This document shows, in pieces, positions 14,663 through 23,238 of a DNA stretch of 35,000 bases. The first letter of the stretch is position 1, and every line of letters begins with the position of its first letter. The DNA is from an uncultured Bacteroidales bacterium. Lineage in GTDB: Bacteria > Bacteroidota > Bacteroidia > Bacteroidales > Bacteroidaceae. The DNA is taken from assembly GCA_902760965.1 (NCBI GenBank), contig CACWIN010000014.1, forward strand, positions 1 to 35,000, in the 5' to 3' direction. A program made the translations under genes and the position numbers. The notes beneath the pieces were generated by a model. That model worked only from the letters and a program-made list of their open reading frames with translations. It searched no databases and was not told the origin of the DNA.

Positions 14663-17185
14663 TCATACCGTTGCCGTCAGGTCAGTACTGTCGGAATTAA
14701 CATCGACTGTAAGGGCCGAACCTAAAGGACACTCGCCGTCAATCATAACCTCGGCAAGCTTGTCCTCAACGTAAGTCTGGATTGCGCGCTTTAGCGGACG
14801 TGCACCGTATTCGCGGCTGTAACCCTTGTCGGCCAGGAAAGACTTGGCCTTATCGGTTACGGTAAGGGAGTAACCCATGCCTTCCATCCTTGAAGAGAGT
14901 TGGGCAAGCTCAATCTCCACAATACGGCCAACTGCCTCACGGTCAAGCTGGTTAAAGGTTATTATCTCGTCAATACGGTTAATGAATTCCGGAGCGAACG
15001 ACTTGTTGAGCGCCTTGCGGATAATGTCCTGACGTGCCAGGTCCGTTCCTGCATCGGTAGTGCCGAAGCCTATTCCGCGGCCATATTCCTGTATCTGACG
15101 TGAACCTAAGTTGGATGTCATTATTATAATGGTGTTGCGGAAATCGACCGTACGGCTCTCGCTGTCGGTAAGACGTCCCTCATCCATAACCTGAAGCAGG
15201 ATATTGAACACATCCTGATGGGCCTTTTCTATCTCGTCAAGCAGCACGATGGAGTAGGGCTTGCGGCGCACTTTCTCCGTAAGCTGTCCGCCTTCCTCGT
15301 AACCTACGTATCCGGGAGGCGCTCCAACCAGACGTGACACGGCAAACTTTTCCATAAACTCGCTCATGTCCACGCGGATCAGGGCGTCGGATGTACCGAA
15401 CATCTGCTCGGCCAACTCTTTTGCAAGGAGCGTCTTGCCTACGCCGGTGGGACCCAGGAACAGGAATGAACCTATAGGTTTGTTTGGATTTTTCAATCCT
15501 ACGCGGCTCCTACGGATAGCTCTTGCCAGCAAATCTATTGCCGAATCCTGAGCTATAACCTTTAACTTAAGGGCAGGGGCCAGACCTTTAAGGCGTTCAC
15601 CCTCCTCGCGGGCTATCTTTTGTACGGGAACGCCGCTCATCATGGAAACAACGGTGGCAATGCTCTCGTCATTGACCGTTTCGCGATGACTCTTGAGTGA
15701 CTTTTCCCACTCTTTCCTCATACCCTCAAGCTCTGTCTCCAGTTCTTTTTCACGGTCACGGAAACGGGCTGCCAGTTCAAAGTCCTGACGGGCAACGGCA
15801 TCATTCTTTCCCTGACGGGTAAAGTCTATCTCATGTTCCTTATCCTCAATCTCCTTGGGGACCGAAAGATTTGACAGGTGGGTGCGTGAACCGGCTTCGT
15901 CCATTACATCGATGGCCTTGTCGGGGAAGGAGCGGTCTGTTATGTAACGCTGTGCCAGAGTTACGCATGCCTTAAGGGCGTCGCTGGTGTATGTAACGTT
16001 ATGATGCTCCTCGTAGCGGTCCTTAATGTTTTCAAGGATCTGCAGCGTTTCGTCCGGATTTGTGGGTTCTACCAGGATCTTCTGGAAACGGCGTTCAAGC
16101 GCTCCGTCCTTTTCGATTGACTTGCGGTACTCGTCGACGGTGGTTGCACCAATGCACTGAACTTCGCCGCGTGAAAGGGCGGGCTTGAGCATGTTGGCTG
16201 CATCCATGGAACCGGGAGCAGAACCTGCACCAATTATGGTGTGTATCTCGTCAATAAACAGGATTATGTCAGGATTTTTCTTTAGCTCCATTATTATGGA
16301 ACGGAGTCTTTCCTCAAACTGTCCGCGGTATTTTGTGCCAGCTACAACGGCTGCCATATCCAGCGAAAGGATACGTTTGCCAAACAGCATCCGTGACACC
16401 TTGCGCTGCACGATACGCTGTGAAAGGCCTTCCACGATGGCCGATTTACCCACACCGGGTTCACCAATAAGGATAGGGTTGTTCTTTTTGCGGCGGGTAA
16501 GTATCTGTGCCAGGCGCTCAATCTCCTTTTCACGACCTACAACAGGATCCAGTTTTCCATCCTGTGCGGCCTGTGTCATATCTGTGCTGAAACTGTCAAG
16601 AACAGGTGTGTTGCTTCCGGATTTTGCGGCAGTGGCGGTCCTGGACGTTTTGGACTTTCCTGAATCGGACTGCGGGAGTGAAGATGATTCATCCTCATCA
16701 TCGTCGTCTTCGCTGTCAGTAAGGCCCATACCCATCTGGACACCGTTTCCGGACTCGTTGAGCTGAGCCAGCAGACTGCGGTAATCCACGTTGTATGACA
16801 AAAGCACATCGGCCGTTGAGCTGGAACGGTCACGGGCAATGGCCAGAAGCAGATGCTCGGCCTGAACCTCTTCTTTTTTCTGGAGCCTTGCCTCAAGCAT
16901 GCTTATCTTGAGCAGTCTTGTAACTGCAACGGACAGCGCAATCTTTTCGATAGGAATCTTATCGGCATTGGCATCGGTAACAATATTGTCCGATTCCAGG
17001 CGCATGCGCAGTTCGTTCAGGTCAACCCCAAGCTTTACAAGCAGCTCCACGGCCTTGTTCTGTCCGTCCCTGATCATGCCCAGAAGCAGGTGATGAGCCG
17101 TGACTTCGGGGTGGGTGAGACGTTCGGCCTCCTCTTTGGAGAGTGACAGTATTGTGTTTAATTTATCTGATATTCTGTATTCCAT
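14663..17185 (-). CDS. clpC: ClpC-type AAA+ unfoldase of the Clp protease
   Basis: The 840-residue protein has two Clp N-terminal repeats (about 1-140) and an acidic Ser-rich linker (156-190). The first AAA+ module has Walker A GEPGVGKS (241-248) and Walker B ILFIDE (308-313). A short coiled middle domain with a UVR-like stretch (448-490) follows. The second AAA+ module has GPTGVGKT (578-585) and VLLDE (647-651), then IGF at 705-707, the expected ClpP-docking loop. It unfolds substrates and feeds them to ClpP, probably in protein quality control. The short middle domain separates it from ClpB. The DDDDEDE-rich linker is unusually acidic. It is divergent from gyrA, the 217-base gap holding both promoters. 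Confidence 0.94.
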   Translation of the reverse strand: MEYRISDKLNTILSLSKEEAERLTHPEVTAHHLLLGMIRDGQNKAVELLVKLGVDLNELRMRLESDNIVTDANADKIPIEKIALSVAVTRLLKISMLEARLQKKEEVQAEHLLLAIARDRSSSTADVLLSYNVDYRSLLAQLNESGNGVQMGMGLTDSEDDDDEDESSSLPQSDSGKSKTSRTATAAKSGSNTPVLDSFSTDMTQAAQDGKLDPVVGREKEIERLAQILTRRKKNNPILIGEPGVGKSAIVEGLSQRIVQRKVSRMLFGKRILSLDMAAVVAGTKYRGQFEERLRSIIMELKKNPDIILFIDEIHTIIGAGSAPGSMDAANMLKPALSRGEVQCIGATTVDEYRKSIEKDGALERRFQKILVEPTNPDETLQILENIKDRYEEHHNVTYTSDALKACVTLAQRYITDRSFPDKAIDVMDEAGSRTHLSNLSVPKEIEDKEHEIDFTRQGKNDAVARQDFELAARFRDREKELETELEGMRKEWEKSLKSHRETVNDESIATVVSMMSGVPVQKIAREEGERLKGLAPALKLKVIAQDSAIDLLARAIRRSRVGLKNPNKPIGSFLFLGPTGVGKTLLAKELAEQMFGTSDALIRVDMSEFMEKFAVSRLVGAPPGYVGYEEGGQLTEKVRRKPYSIVLLDEIEKAHQDVFNILLQVMDEGRLTDSESRTVDFRNTIIIMTSNLGSRQIQEYGRGIGFGTTDAGTDLARQDIIRKALNKSFAPEFINRIDEIITFNQLDREAVGRIVEIELAQLSSRMEGMGYSLTVTDKAKSFLADKGYSREYGARPLKRAIQTYVEDKLAEVMIDGECPLGSALTVDVNSDSTDLTATV

Positions 17186-17222
17186 TCAGTCTTTTTGGAT
17201 TGGGCCGCAGGCCCTGTTAATG

Positions 17223-17230
17223 CAAAGATA
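17223..17230 (-). promoter_or_regulatory. -7 box (TATCTTTG) for clpC
   Basis: On the minus strand TATCTTTG fits TAnnTTTG, 37 bases upstream of the ATG. A TTG occurs 23 bases further upstream, a rather long spacing. The leader holds a small palindrome, GGGCC-gca-GGCCC at 17202-17214. Confidence 0.5.
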
Positions 17231-17314
17231 CCAACAAATCACATGCCATTCCCCAAGTTATGCCATAAAGTCCGAAAAACTTATCAACACCTTATTAAAA
17301 ATACGCGCGTAAAG

Positions 17315-17345
17315 TTGCCTATAATGTATTTTTGGAGTACTTTTG
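17315..17345 (+). promoter_or_regulatory. Promoter of gyrA (TTG - 20 bases - TACTTTTG)
   Basis: The -33 TTG at 17315-17317 and the -7 box TACTTTTG at 17338-17345 are spaced by 20 bases. An overlapping TATTTTTG at 17327-17334 is a second possible box. The leader to the gyrA start would be about 50 bases. Confidence 0.55.
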
Positions 17346-17402
17346 GATGTTTTACGCCAAAAGGCGGAATTACTATTGTAAAAGACATAAAAAACTAGCA
17401 AA

Positions 17403-19922
17403 TTGGAAAACCAGGACAGAATTATCAGGGTGAACATTGAGGAGGAGATGAAGTCCTCATACATTGACTATTCAATGTCTGTAATCGTAGCCAGAGCCCT
17501 TCCGGATGCCCGTGACGGTCTCAAACCGGTACACCGCCGCATACTGTACAGCATGATGCGTGACGGCAACACATCGGACAAGGGATACCGCAAATCGGCC
17601 CGTACGGTGGGTGATGTGTTAGGACACTTCCATCCTCATGGTGACTCATCAGTATACGGCGCTCTTGTGCGTCTTGCCCAGGATTGGATAATGCGTTATC
17701 CGCTTGTTGACGGCCAGGGTAACTTTGGCTCAATTGACGGTGACAGCCCCGCTGCCATGCGTTATACCGAGGTTCGTCTGCGCAAGATTGGCGAGGAGAT
17801 GATGCAGGACATCAACAAGAACACCGTTGACTTTGTACCCAACTATGACAACAAGGAGGAGGAGCCTACAGTTCTTCCGGCCTGCATACCTAACCTTCTT
17901 GTAAACGGTTCATCCGGTATAGCCGTAGGTATGGCAACCAACATGCCGCCTCACAACCTGACCGAGGTTTTGAACGGCTGCATGGCAATGGTGGACAATC
18001 CTGACATCACGGTCGATGAGCTGATGCAGTTCATCAAGGCTCCTGATTTCCCAACAGGTGCATACATCTATGGTATAAGCGGTGTACGTGAGGCTTACGA
18101 GACTGGCCGCGGACGCGTTATAATGCGTGCCAAGACCGAGATTGAGGCCGGCGAGCAGCATGACAAGATTGTTGTTACCGAGATTCCTTACGGCGTAAAC
18201 AAGGCGGAGCTTATCAAGTTCATAGCAGAACTTGTCACAGATAAAAAGATTGAGGGCATAAGCAACGTGAATGACGAGTCCGACCGTGAGGGTATGCGTA
18301 TCGTCATTGACGTAAAGCGTGACGCCAATGCCGGTGTTGTGCTCAACAAGCTGTTCAAGATGACTGCATTGCAGACATCGTTCGGCGTAAACAACATTGC
18401 ACTGGTAAAGGGCCGTCCAAAATGCCTCAACTTGCGTGAACTTATAAAGTGCTTTATTGACCATCGTCATGAGGTGGTTATCCGCCGCACCCAGTTTGAC
18501 CTGGATGAGGCCAAGAAACGCGCCCATATTCTTGAAGGTCTGATCATTGCATCGGACAATATTGATGAGGTGATTCAGATCATCAAGAAGGCCAAGACTC
18601 CTAACGATGCAATCCAGAATCTTATGGACCGCTTTGGACTGGACGAAATCCAGGCAAAGGCAATTGTTGACATGCGTCTGCGCCAGCTTACCGGACTCAT
18701 GCAGGATCAGCTGCATGATGAGTATAATCAGGTAATGGCACGTATAGAGGAGTTACAGAGTATCCTGGATGATCCCGAAAAGTGCAAGCAGGTCATTAAG
18801 GATGAAATGCAGGCCATTATAGACAAGTACGGCGACGAGCGCAAGACAGAGATAGTCCTGGCCAGCGAGGAGTTCAACCCCGAGGATTTCTATGCCGATG
18901 AGCCCATGATCATTACAATGTCTCATCTGGGTTACATTAAGCGTACCGCTCTTACAGAGTACCGTCTGCAGGGCAGGGGTGGAGTAGGATCCCGCGGCAG
19001 CGACAAGCGTGACGAGGACTTTATTGAGCACATCTTTACAGCCACCACCCACAATTACATACTGTTCTTTACACAAAAGGGCCGTTGCTACTGGCTTAAG
19101 GTATATGACATCCCTGAGGGCGGCAAGACATCAAAGGGCCGTGCCATCCAGAATATGCTCAACATTGAGCCCGATGACGCCGTAAATGCCTATATAGCAA
19201 TAAAGAACCTTGGTGATGTAGAGTTTACATCCAACCATTACCTGATATTCTGCACTCAGAACGGCGTAATCAAGAAGACCATTCTGCAGGATTATTCACG
19301 TCCTCGCCAGAACGGTATCAATGCCATTAACCTGAACGAGGGTGACAAGGTAATAAACGTTCTGCTGACCGACGGCAACAAGGAGATAATCATTGCAAAT
19401 CGCAACGGTCGTGCCATCCGCTTCAACGAGAGCACTGTTCGCGGCATGGGACGTGTATCGACCGGTGTACGCGCCATGACTCTTGATGATGACGGCGAGG
19501 ATCAGGTTGTAGGTATGATTGCAGTCGACGAGCAGCCCGAAGAGACCATCATGGTTGTATCGGAACAGGGCTACGGCAAGCGCTCTGAGATTGAGGACTA
19601 CCGCAAGACCAACCGTGGCGGCAAGGGCGTAAAGACACTCAACATTACCGAAAAGACCGGAAAACTGGTATCAATACAGGCAGTTACCGATGATAACGAC
19701 CTGGTAATCATTAACAAATCAGGTATCACACTGCGCGTAAGCGTATCGGATTTCCGTGTAATGGGACGTGCCACACAGGGCGTAAGGCTGATTAACCTTG
19801 AAAAGCGTAATGACCAGATAGGTTCAATATGCAAGGTTGACAGCGAGCCTATAGAGGAACCGGCTCAGGGTGGGGAGGAACCCGCTCCTGAAACCGCCCA
19901 GGATGCACCTGCAACGGAGTGA
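17403..19922 (+). CDS. gyrA: DNA gyrase subunit A
   Basis: The 839-residue protein is a full GyrA. The winged-helix and tower domains hold the DNA-cleaving Tyr121 ([10 protein letters not shown]). The C-terminal six-blade domain holds a GyrA-box-like [11 protein letters not shown]. With GyrB it introduces negative supercoils. The quinolone-determining stretch reads [13 protein letters not shown]: Ser82 is the wild-type counterpart of E. coli Ser83, while the Asp87 position is Gly86, which I believe is common in this phylum. The protein ends in an acidic Glu/Pro/Ala tail. The only start that keeps the conserved N-terminus ([20 protein letters not shown]) is TTG at 17403; the first ATG (17448) would remove 15 residues. 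A TPR gene follows after 61 bases. Confidence 0.96.
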   Translation: MENQDRIIRVNIEEEMKSSYIDYSMSVIVARALPDARDGLKPVHRRILYSMMRDGNTSDKGYRKSARTVGDVLGHFHPHGDSSVYGALVRLAQDWIMRYPLVDGQGNFGSIDGDSPAAMRYTEVRLRKIGEEMMQDINKNTVDFVPNYDNKEEEPTVLPACIPNLLVNGSSGIAVGMATNMPPHNLTEVLNGCMAMVDNPDITVDELMQFIKAPDFPTGAYIYGISGVREAYETGRGRVIMRAKTEIEAGEQHDKIVVTEIPYGVNKAELIKFIAELVTDKKIEGISNVNDESDREGMRIVIDVKRDANAGVVLNKLFKMTALQTSFGVNNIALVKGRPKCLNLRELIKCFIDHRHEVVIRRTQFDLDEAKKRAHILEGLIIASDNIDEVIQIIKKAKTPNDAIQNLMDRFGLDEIQAKAIVDMRLRQLTGLMQDQLHDEYNQVMARIEELQSILDDPEKCKQVIKDEMQAIIDKYGDERKTEIVLASEEFNPEDFYADEPMIITMSHLGYIKRTALTEYRLQGRGGVGSRGSDKRDEDFIEHIFTATTHNYILFFTQKGRCYWLKVYDIPEGGKTSKGRAIQNMLNIEPDDAVNAYIAIKNLGDVEFTSNHYLIFCTQNGVIKKTILQDYSRPRQNGINAINLNEGDKVINVLLTDGNKEIIIANRNGRAIRFNESTVRGMGRVSTGVRAMTLDDDGEDQVVGMIAVDEQPEETIMVVSEQGYGKRSEIEDYRKTNRGGKGVKTLNITEKTGKLVSIQAVTDDNDLVIINKSGITLRVSVSDFRVMGRATQGVRLINLEKRNDQIGSICKVDSEPIEEPAQGGEEPAPETAQDAPATE

Positions 19923-19983
19923 CTTTAACATGACACTATAATTGATATATTAATAATGTAAAACCCATAAAACTTTATTCAAA

Positions 19984-21264
19984 ATGAAGAAGCTAATTTT
20001 TGTATTGATTGCCGCTCTTGGAGTATCATGCGCATCATACGCTCAGATGTCCGAAAAAGAGCTCAAGAAAGCCACGAAAGCTGCACAAAAGACGGTTAAG
20101 GAAGCACGTGAGATAATGCAAAGGGACGATGTTCCTAACAAAAGCGGAGCAAAAAGACTTATTGACCAGGCCATTAAGGATCCTCTGTTGAAAGATTGGG
20201 ACCAGACATGGTTCGAGGCAGCCGAAATCTATAAGTATTTCTACTATGATGAGGACATCAAGTTCTCACGTAGGGAAAGAGTTGATACAGCCGCTATGTA
20301 CAACCTGCTGCTTGACTGGTACAAGTTTGACCTTAAGGCCGACTCAATCCAGCAGATTCCCAACGAGAAAGGCAAGACATCGGACGAAGTAAGACGTAAG
20401 CATGCCCAGGATATTCACCGTTGTATGCCTGCACTTATCCAGGCCGGTATCTATTACTTTAACAACCGCCGTGATTATCCTATGGCTTATAAGATCTTTG
20501 ACGCTTACTTTACAATGGGTGAAAACCCTGTTGTCAAGGCTTATATTGATAACGACAGCATTTACCATCAGCGCAAGGCTTACTATTCGTTCTTCCCGGC
20601 TCTTGCAGCATACAACATGCAGGATTGGACAAAGACCCTCAAGTATGCTACAGCGGCTGTAGATGACGAGGAAAACGGCGAGCTTGCCACACAATTCATT
20701 TGCGACAGCTATGGAGAGATGGGCGATTCAGTAAAATGGCTGGAGGCTGTAAAAGCAGGTCTGTTAAAGTATCCGTCATCTGATTATTTCTACACGAAGT
20801 TGGTTTACTACTATAGGAATAACAGATCCGAACTTGAAGAGTTTGTTAAGGACATGATCAAGATTGATCCCGAAAAGTCATATAACTACTTTGTTCTTGG
20901 TCTGATTGCTCAGCAGAACAACGACTATGAAAAAGCTATTGAACAGTATGCAATAGCAATCGAAAAAGATCCTTCAATGACTGAGGCAATCAACAACATT
21001 GGCTTGTGCTATATGAAAGAGGCTACAGAATTCATGGATTCCAAGAAAGACCTGAATTTCCGTTCAGCTGAGTACAAGAAAGCTCTTCAGGAAGAGAAAG
21101 AGTATTATAAGAAAGCTCTGCCTTACATTGAAAAGCTCAGAGAGCTTGAGCCCGGTAATATAAGCAAATGGGGAATTCTGCTTTACCAGATTTACTACAA
21201 GCTGTCAATGGACAAGGAGTACAACGATATTGAAAAGATGCTTAAGGCTAACGATATCATCTGA
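19984..21264 (+). CDS. Exported tetratricopeptide-repeat protein of unknown role
   Basis: The 426-residue protein has a signal peptide ending near SYAQ (about residue 21), so it is probably periplasmic. A Lys-rich helical region comes first, then a helical array. The clearest TPR units lie near residues 295-350 (YNYFVLGLIAQQNNDYEKAIEQYAIAIEKDPSM and the following AINNIGLCYM). Such arrays bind other proteins, but no partner can be named. A cysteine in GVSC is not a good lipobox. It follows gyrA closely without a clear promoter and is closed by a strong terminator, so it may be cotranscribed with gyrA. I do not recognise a characterised homologue. Confidence 0.8.
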   Translation: MKKLIFVLIAALGVSCASYAQMSEKELKKATKAAQKTVKEAREIMQRDDVPNKSGAKRLIDQAIKDPLLKDWDQTWFEAAEIYKYFYYDEDIKFSRRERVDTAAMYNLLLDWYKFDLKADSIQQIPNEKGKTSDEVRRKHAQDIHRCMPALIQAGIYYFNNRRDYPMAYKIFDAYFTMGENPVVKAYIDNDSIYHQRKAYYSFFPALAAYNMQDWTKTLKYATAAVDDEENGELATQFICDSYGEMGDSVKWLEAVKAGLLKYPSSDYFYTKLVYYYRNNRSELEEFVKDMIKIDPEKSYNYFVLGLIAQQNNDYEKAIEQYAIAIEKDPSMTEAINNIGLCYMKEATEFMDSKKDLNFRSAEYKKALQEEKEYYKKALPYIEKLRELEPGNISKWGILLYQIYYKLSMDKEYNDIEKMLKANDII

Positions 21265-21286
21265 TCATATTAGTAAATACACAAAG

Positions 21287-21323
21287 AGAGCCGGTAGAAT
21301 TTCTATCGGCTCTTCTTTTTTTT
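21287..21323 (+). terminator. Rho-independent terminator after the TPR gene
   Basis: The stem pairs AGAGCCGGTAGA with TCTATCGGCTCT with one G-T pair and a 3-base loop. The run TCTTTTTTTT follows. It lies 22 bases after the stop codon. Confidence 0.9.
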
Positions 21324-21413
21324 AGCTGTGGGATAGGACCCGTTTTTGTTTTAATATTCCCTATTTAACATAATAGTTATTATGCAAAAATTGGGCTATT
21401 TTCTGCAGAACGG

Positions 21414-21668
21414 TTATTTCTTGCTTTCTGCTATAATTTCAAGGGCTCTGTCAAGAACTGTAGTATCATCCAGGACAACGCATCCGCCGTTTGGTCCCGG
21501 CTCTATATGGAAACCTACCGCTGAACCTTTCTTGTAGTCTGTACCTCCAAAGAAGTTTCTTACTGTCTCTACATCAAGATTCAGCTCATCGGCAATTCTG
21601 TGAATACTGCCCTCTGGAAGTTGCGCCTTGATCTGGCGCAGTTCATTGAATGTGATTAATCTGGTCAT
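21414..21668 (-). CDS. Small DNA-binding-like protein conserved in Bacteroidales
   Basis: With the ATG at 21668 (MTRLITFNELRQIKAQLPEGS) the protein has 84 residues. The segment SIHRIADELNLDVETVRNFFGG looks like a helix-turn-helix. It is followed by GFHIEPGPNGGCVVLDD, a short sheet motif, and a C-terminal helix. The pattern is one I associate with small conserved Bacteroidales proteins of unknown function. The nine codons upstream in the same frame are A+T-rich leader and unlikely to be translated. It lies 50 bases after the PAP2 gene on the same strand with no terminator between, so it may be the last gene of the Bat transcript. The role is unknown. Confidence 0.65.
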   Translation of the reverse strand: MTRLITFNELRQIKAQLPEGSIHRIADELNLDVETVRNFFGGTDYKKGSAVGFHIEPGPNGGCVVLDDTTVLDRALEIIAESKK

Positions 21669-21718
21669 AAGCAATAAAATTAGGTTTATTATCAATTAAG
21701 TTTATAAATTCTCTATTC

Positions 21719-22420
21719 TCAAATAGTAAAGCATGCTCCAATCATTATTACCGAATAACTCCCAAACAACACGCAAAGAAACAAAAACACGTCGCTGCGC
21801 ATAAATCCCGAGCTGGTATATAAAATGCTCGAATTATGGACGTTCCAGCGGTCCCTGTCATTGCGTGTAACCAGGTTGTATATCCAGTATGTAAAACTAC
21901 CCAACAGGCATCCCACAATGGCACCAACAATGATGTCACCTAAAAAATGAACGCCTATATAAGTTCTTATTAATGAGTTAATTACGGCCCAAGCCAGGAC
22001 TGCAATGCTGAACCATTTGTCCTTTACAAGCAAAATGAACAGCGTTACAATGCCGAACGAATTGGCGGCATGCCCCGAAAAGAACCCGTAAAGACCTCCA
22101 CGATAGCCTTTTATGGTGTCAACCATATCAAGTATATATGGGTCACGAGTTGGTCTTAATCTGTGTACAAGCGGTTTAAATACCGATGACGACAGCTGGT
22201 CACACAGCACTATGGTAAGCACTACCATAAGCAGTACCAGCAACAGTCTTTTTGAATTTATGTTCCTGATTAACAGAAAAATAGCGGTTATTGCAAGAGG
22301 TATCCAGATTATGACTGAAGTATATAGACCGGCCACATTATCCCAATATAGGGAATTGCTGCCATTAATTGACAGCGTGGCCAATCTGTCTGTCTCTATG
22401 AGACCCTGTAATTCAGTCAT
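21719..22420 (-). CDS. PAP2-family membrane phosphatase
   Basis: The 233-residue protein has about six membrane helices and the three PAP2 motifs: K82xxxxxxRP (KPLVHRLRP), S115-G116-H117 (FFSGHAANS) and R152xxxxxH158xxxD162 (IRTYIGVHFLGD). These phosphatases act at the outer face of the inner membrane on lipid phosphates, such as undecaprenyl pyrophosphate, phosphatidylglycerol phosphate or lipid A. The substrate is not readable here. It starts 10 bases after batE and is cotranscribed with it, tying it to the envelope function of the Bat genes. After the third motif there is an additional polar loop and a final helix. Confidence 0.87.
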   Translation of the reverse strand: MTELQGLIETDRLATLSINGSNSLYWDNVAGLYTSVIIWIPLAITAIFLLIRNINSKRLLLVLLMVVLTIVLCDQLSSSVFKPLVHRLRPTRDPYILDMVDTIKGYRGGLYGFFSGHAANSFGIVTLFILLVKDKWFSIAVLAWAVINSLIRTYIGVHFLGDIIVGAIVGCLLGSFTYWIYNLVTRNDRDRWNVHNSSILYTSSGFMRSDVFLFLCVLFGSYSVIMIGACFTI

Positions 22421-22430
22421 TCATAACCGT

Positions 22431-23231
22431 TTAAATGATTTCCATTACGTTAACCGGTACCCAACCTGTATTTCCGTCCTCAAGCCTTATCTCCACCCAC
22501 TCTTTCATTGAAGAATCAAGGATCTTAACCTTGCGTCCTTCATGAATAATGAACAGGTCTGTACCGCCGCTACTGGGAGTACTCTTTACCGTTACGCTTG
22601 GCGACATTATAATTGCCGTGTCACGCTCCTTGAGATTTCCCATTTGCGTAGTAGCGAAGATAAAAGATAAAATGGATAAAAGCAAGAAAAACGCGCTAAA
22701 AGAAAAAGATATTTTTCTTATGCCTGATTTCTTGGAGAACAGCAACACTCCGGCCAAAAGAATGGTAATTGCAAACAAAACCACTGTCAGGACTGCCCAA
22801 CCGTTTACATCGAGCACTGCCAGAAGCTTTTTGAACCATACCACAATGAACAGCTGGTTAACGGGATTTACCTTGTCGACAGTCTTGGTGCGGGCCAGTT
22901 CCAGATTAAACCTTATATCGGGATCGGACGGATCAATAAGGTATGCGCGCTCATAGCATAAGATTGCCTTGGCAACCTCGTCACGCTTAAGCCAGCAGTT
23001 CCCCAGATTCATATATAAGGTGGCATTTACTCCCTGATTCTGGACAATCCATTCATACATGCTGATAGCTGTAAGATAATCACCTTGTATATATGCGCTG
23101 TCAGCCTCGGCCAACGTTGGTATAGCATCAATCTTTGTGGAATCGGCCACAAGACTCATCATTCCTTCACTTTCCTGTGCCATTCCCAGCACCGGAACCA
23201 TCAACAACAATAGAGCAAATATCTTTTTCAT
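22431..23231 (-). CDS. batE: BatE: TPR - membrane - SH3-like protein
   Basis: The 266-residue protein has a signal peptide (to about residue 19), TPR units (about 42-115, including NATLYMNLGNCWLKRDEVAKAILCYERAYLIDP), two membrane helices (about 145-165 and 173-193) and a C-terminal SH3-like domain (VTVKSTPSSGGTDLFIIHEGRKVKI to GWVPVNVMEII). This is the layout of BatE of the Bacteroides aerotolerance operon. In Bacteroides fragilis the Bat genes are linked to survival in oxygen, but the molecular job remains unclear. BatE is thought to join other Bat proteins in the periplasm. It follows batD by 7 bases. Confidence 0.88.
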   Translation of the reverse strand: MKKIFALLLLMVPVLGMAQESEGMMSLVADSTKIDAIPTLAEADSAYIQGDYLTAISMYEWIVQNQGVNATLYMNLGNCWLKRDEVAKAILCYERAYLIDPSDPDIRFNLELARTKTVDKVNPVNQLFIVVWFKKLLAVLDVNGWAVLTVVLFAITILLAGVLLFSKKSGIRKISFSFSAFFLLLSILSFIFATTQMGNLKERDTAIIMSPSVTVKSTPSSGGTDLFIIHEGRKVKILDSSMKEWVEIRLEDGNTGWVPVNVMEII

Positions 23232-23238
23232 ATTTCAA

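Noticed and set aside
17637-17667. Gly at the E. coli GyrA Asp87 position as a quinolone-resistance change
   Set aside because: The Ser83 counterpart is wild type, and Gly at this site is, to my knowledge, common in Bacteroidetes GyrA, so it is not evidence of acquired resistance.
17910-18716. Minus-strand frame of 268 codons opposite gyrA
   Set aside because: It is entirely inside gyrA, has a composition typical of an antisense frame and no motifs.
21369-21384. Near-palindrome CATAATAgTTATTATG between the TPR and the small DNA-binding genes
   Set aside because: It lies between two convergent gene ends in A+T-rich sequence where such palindromes arise by chance, and no promoter is near it.
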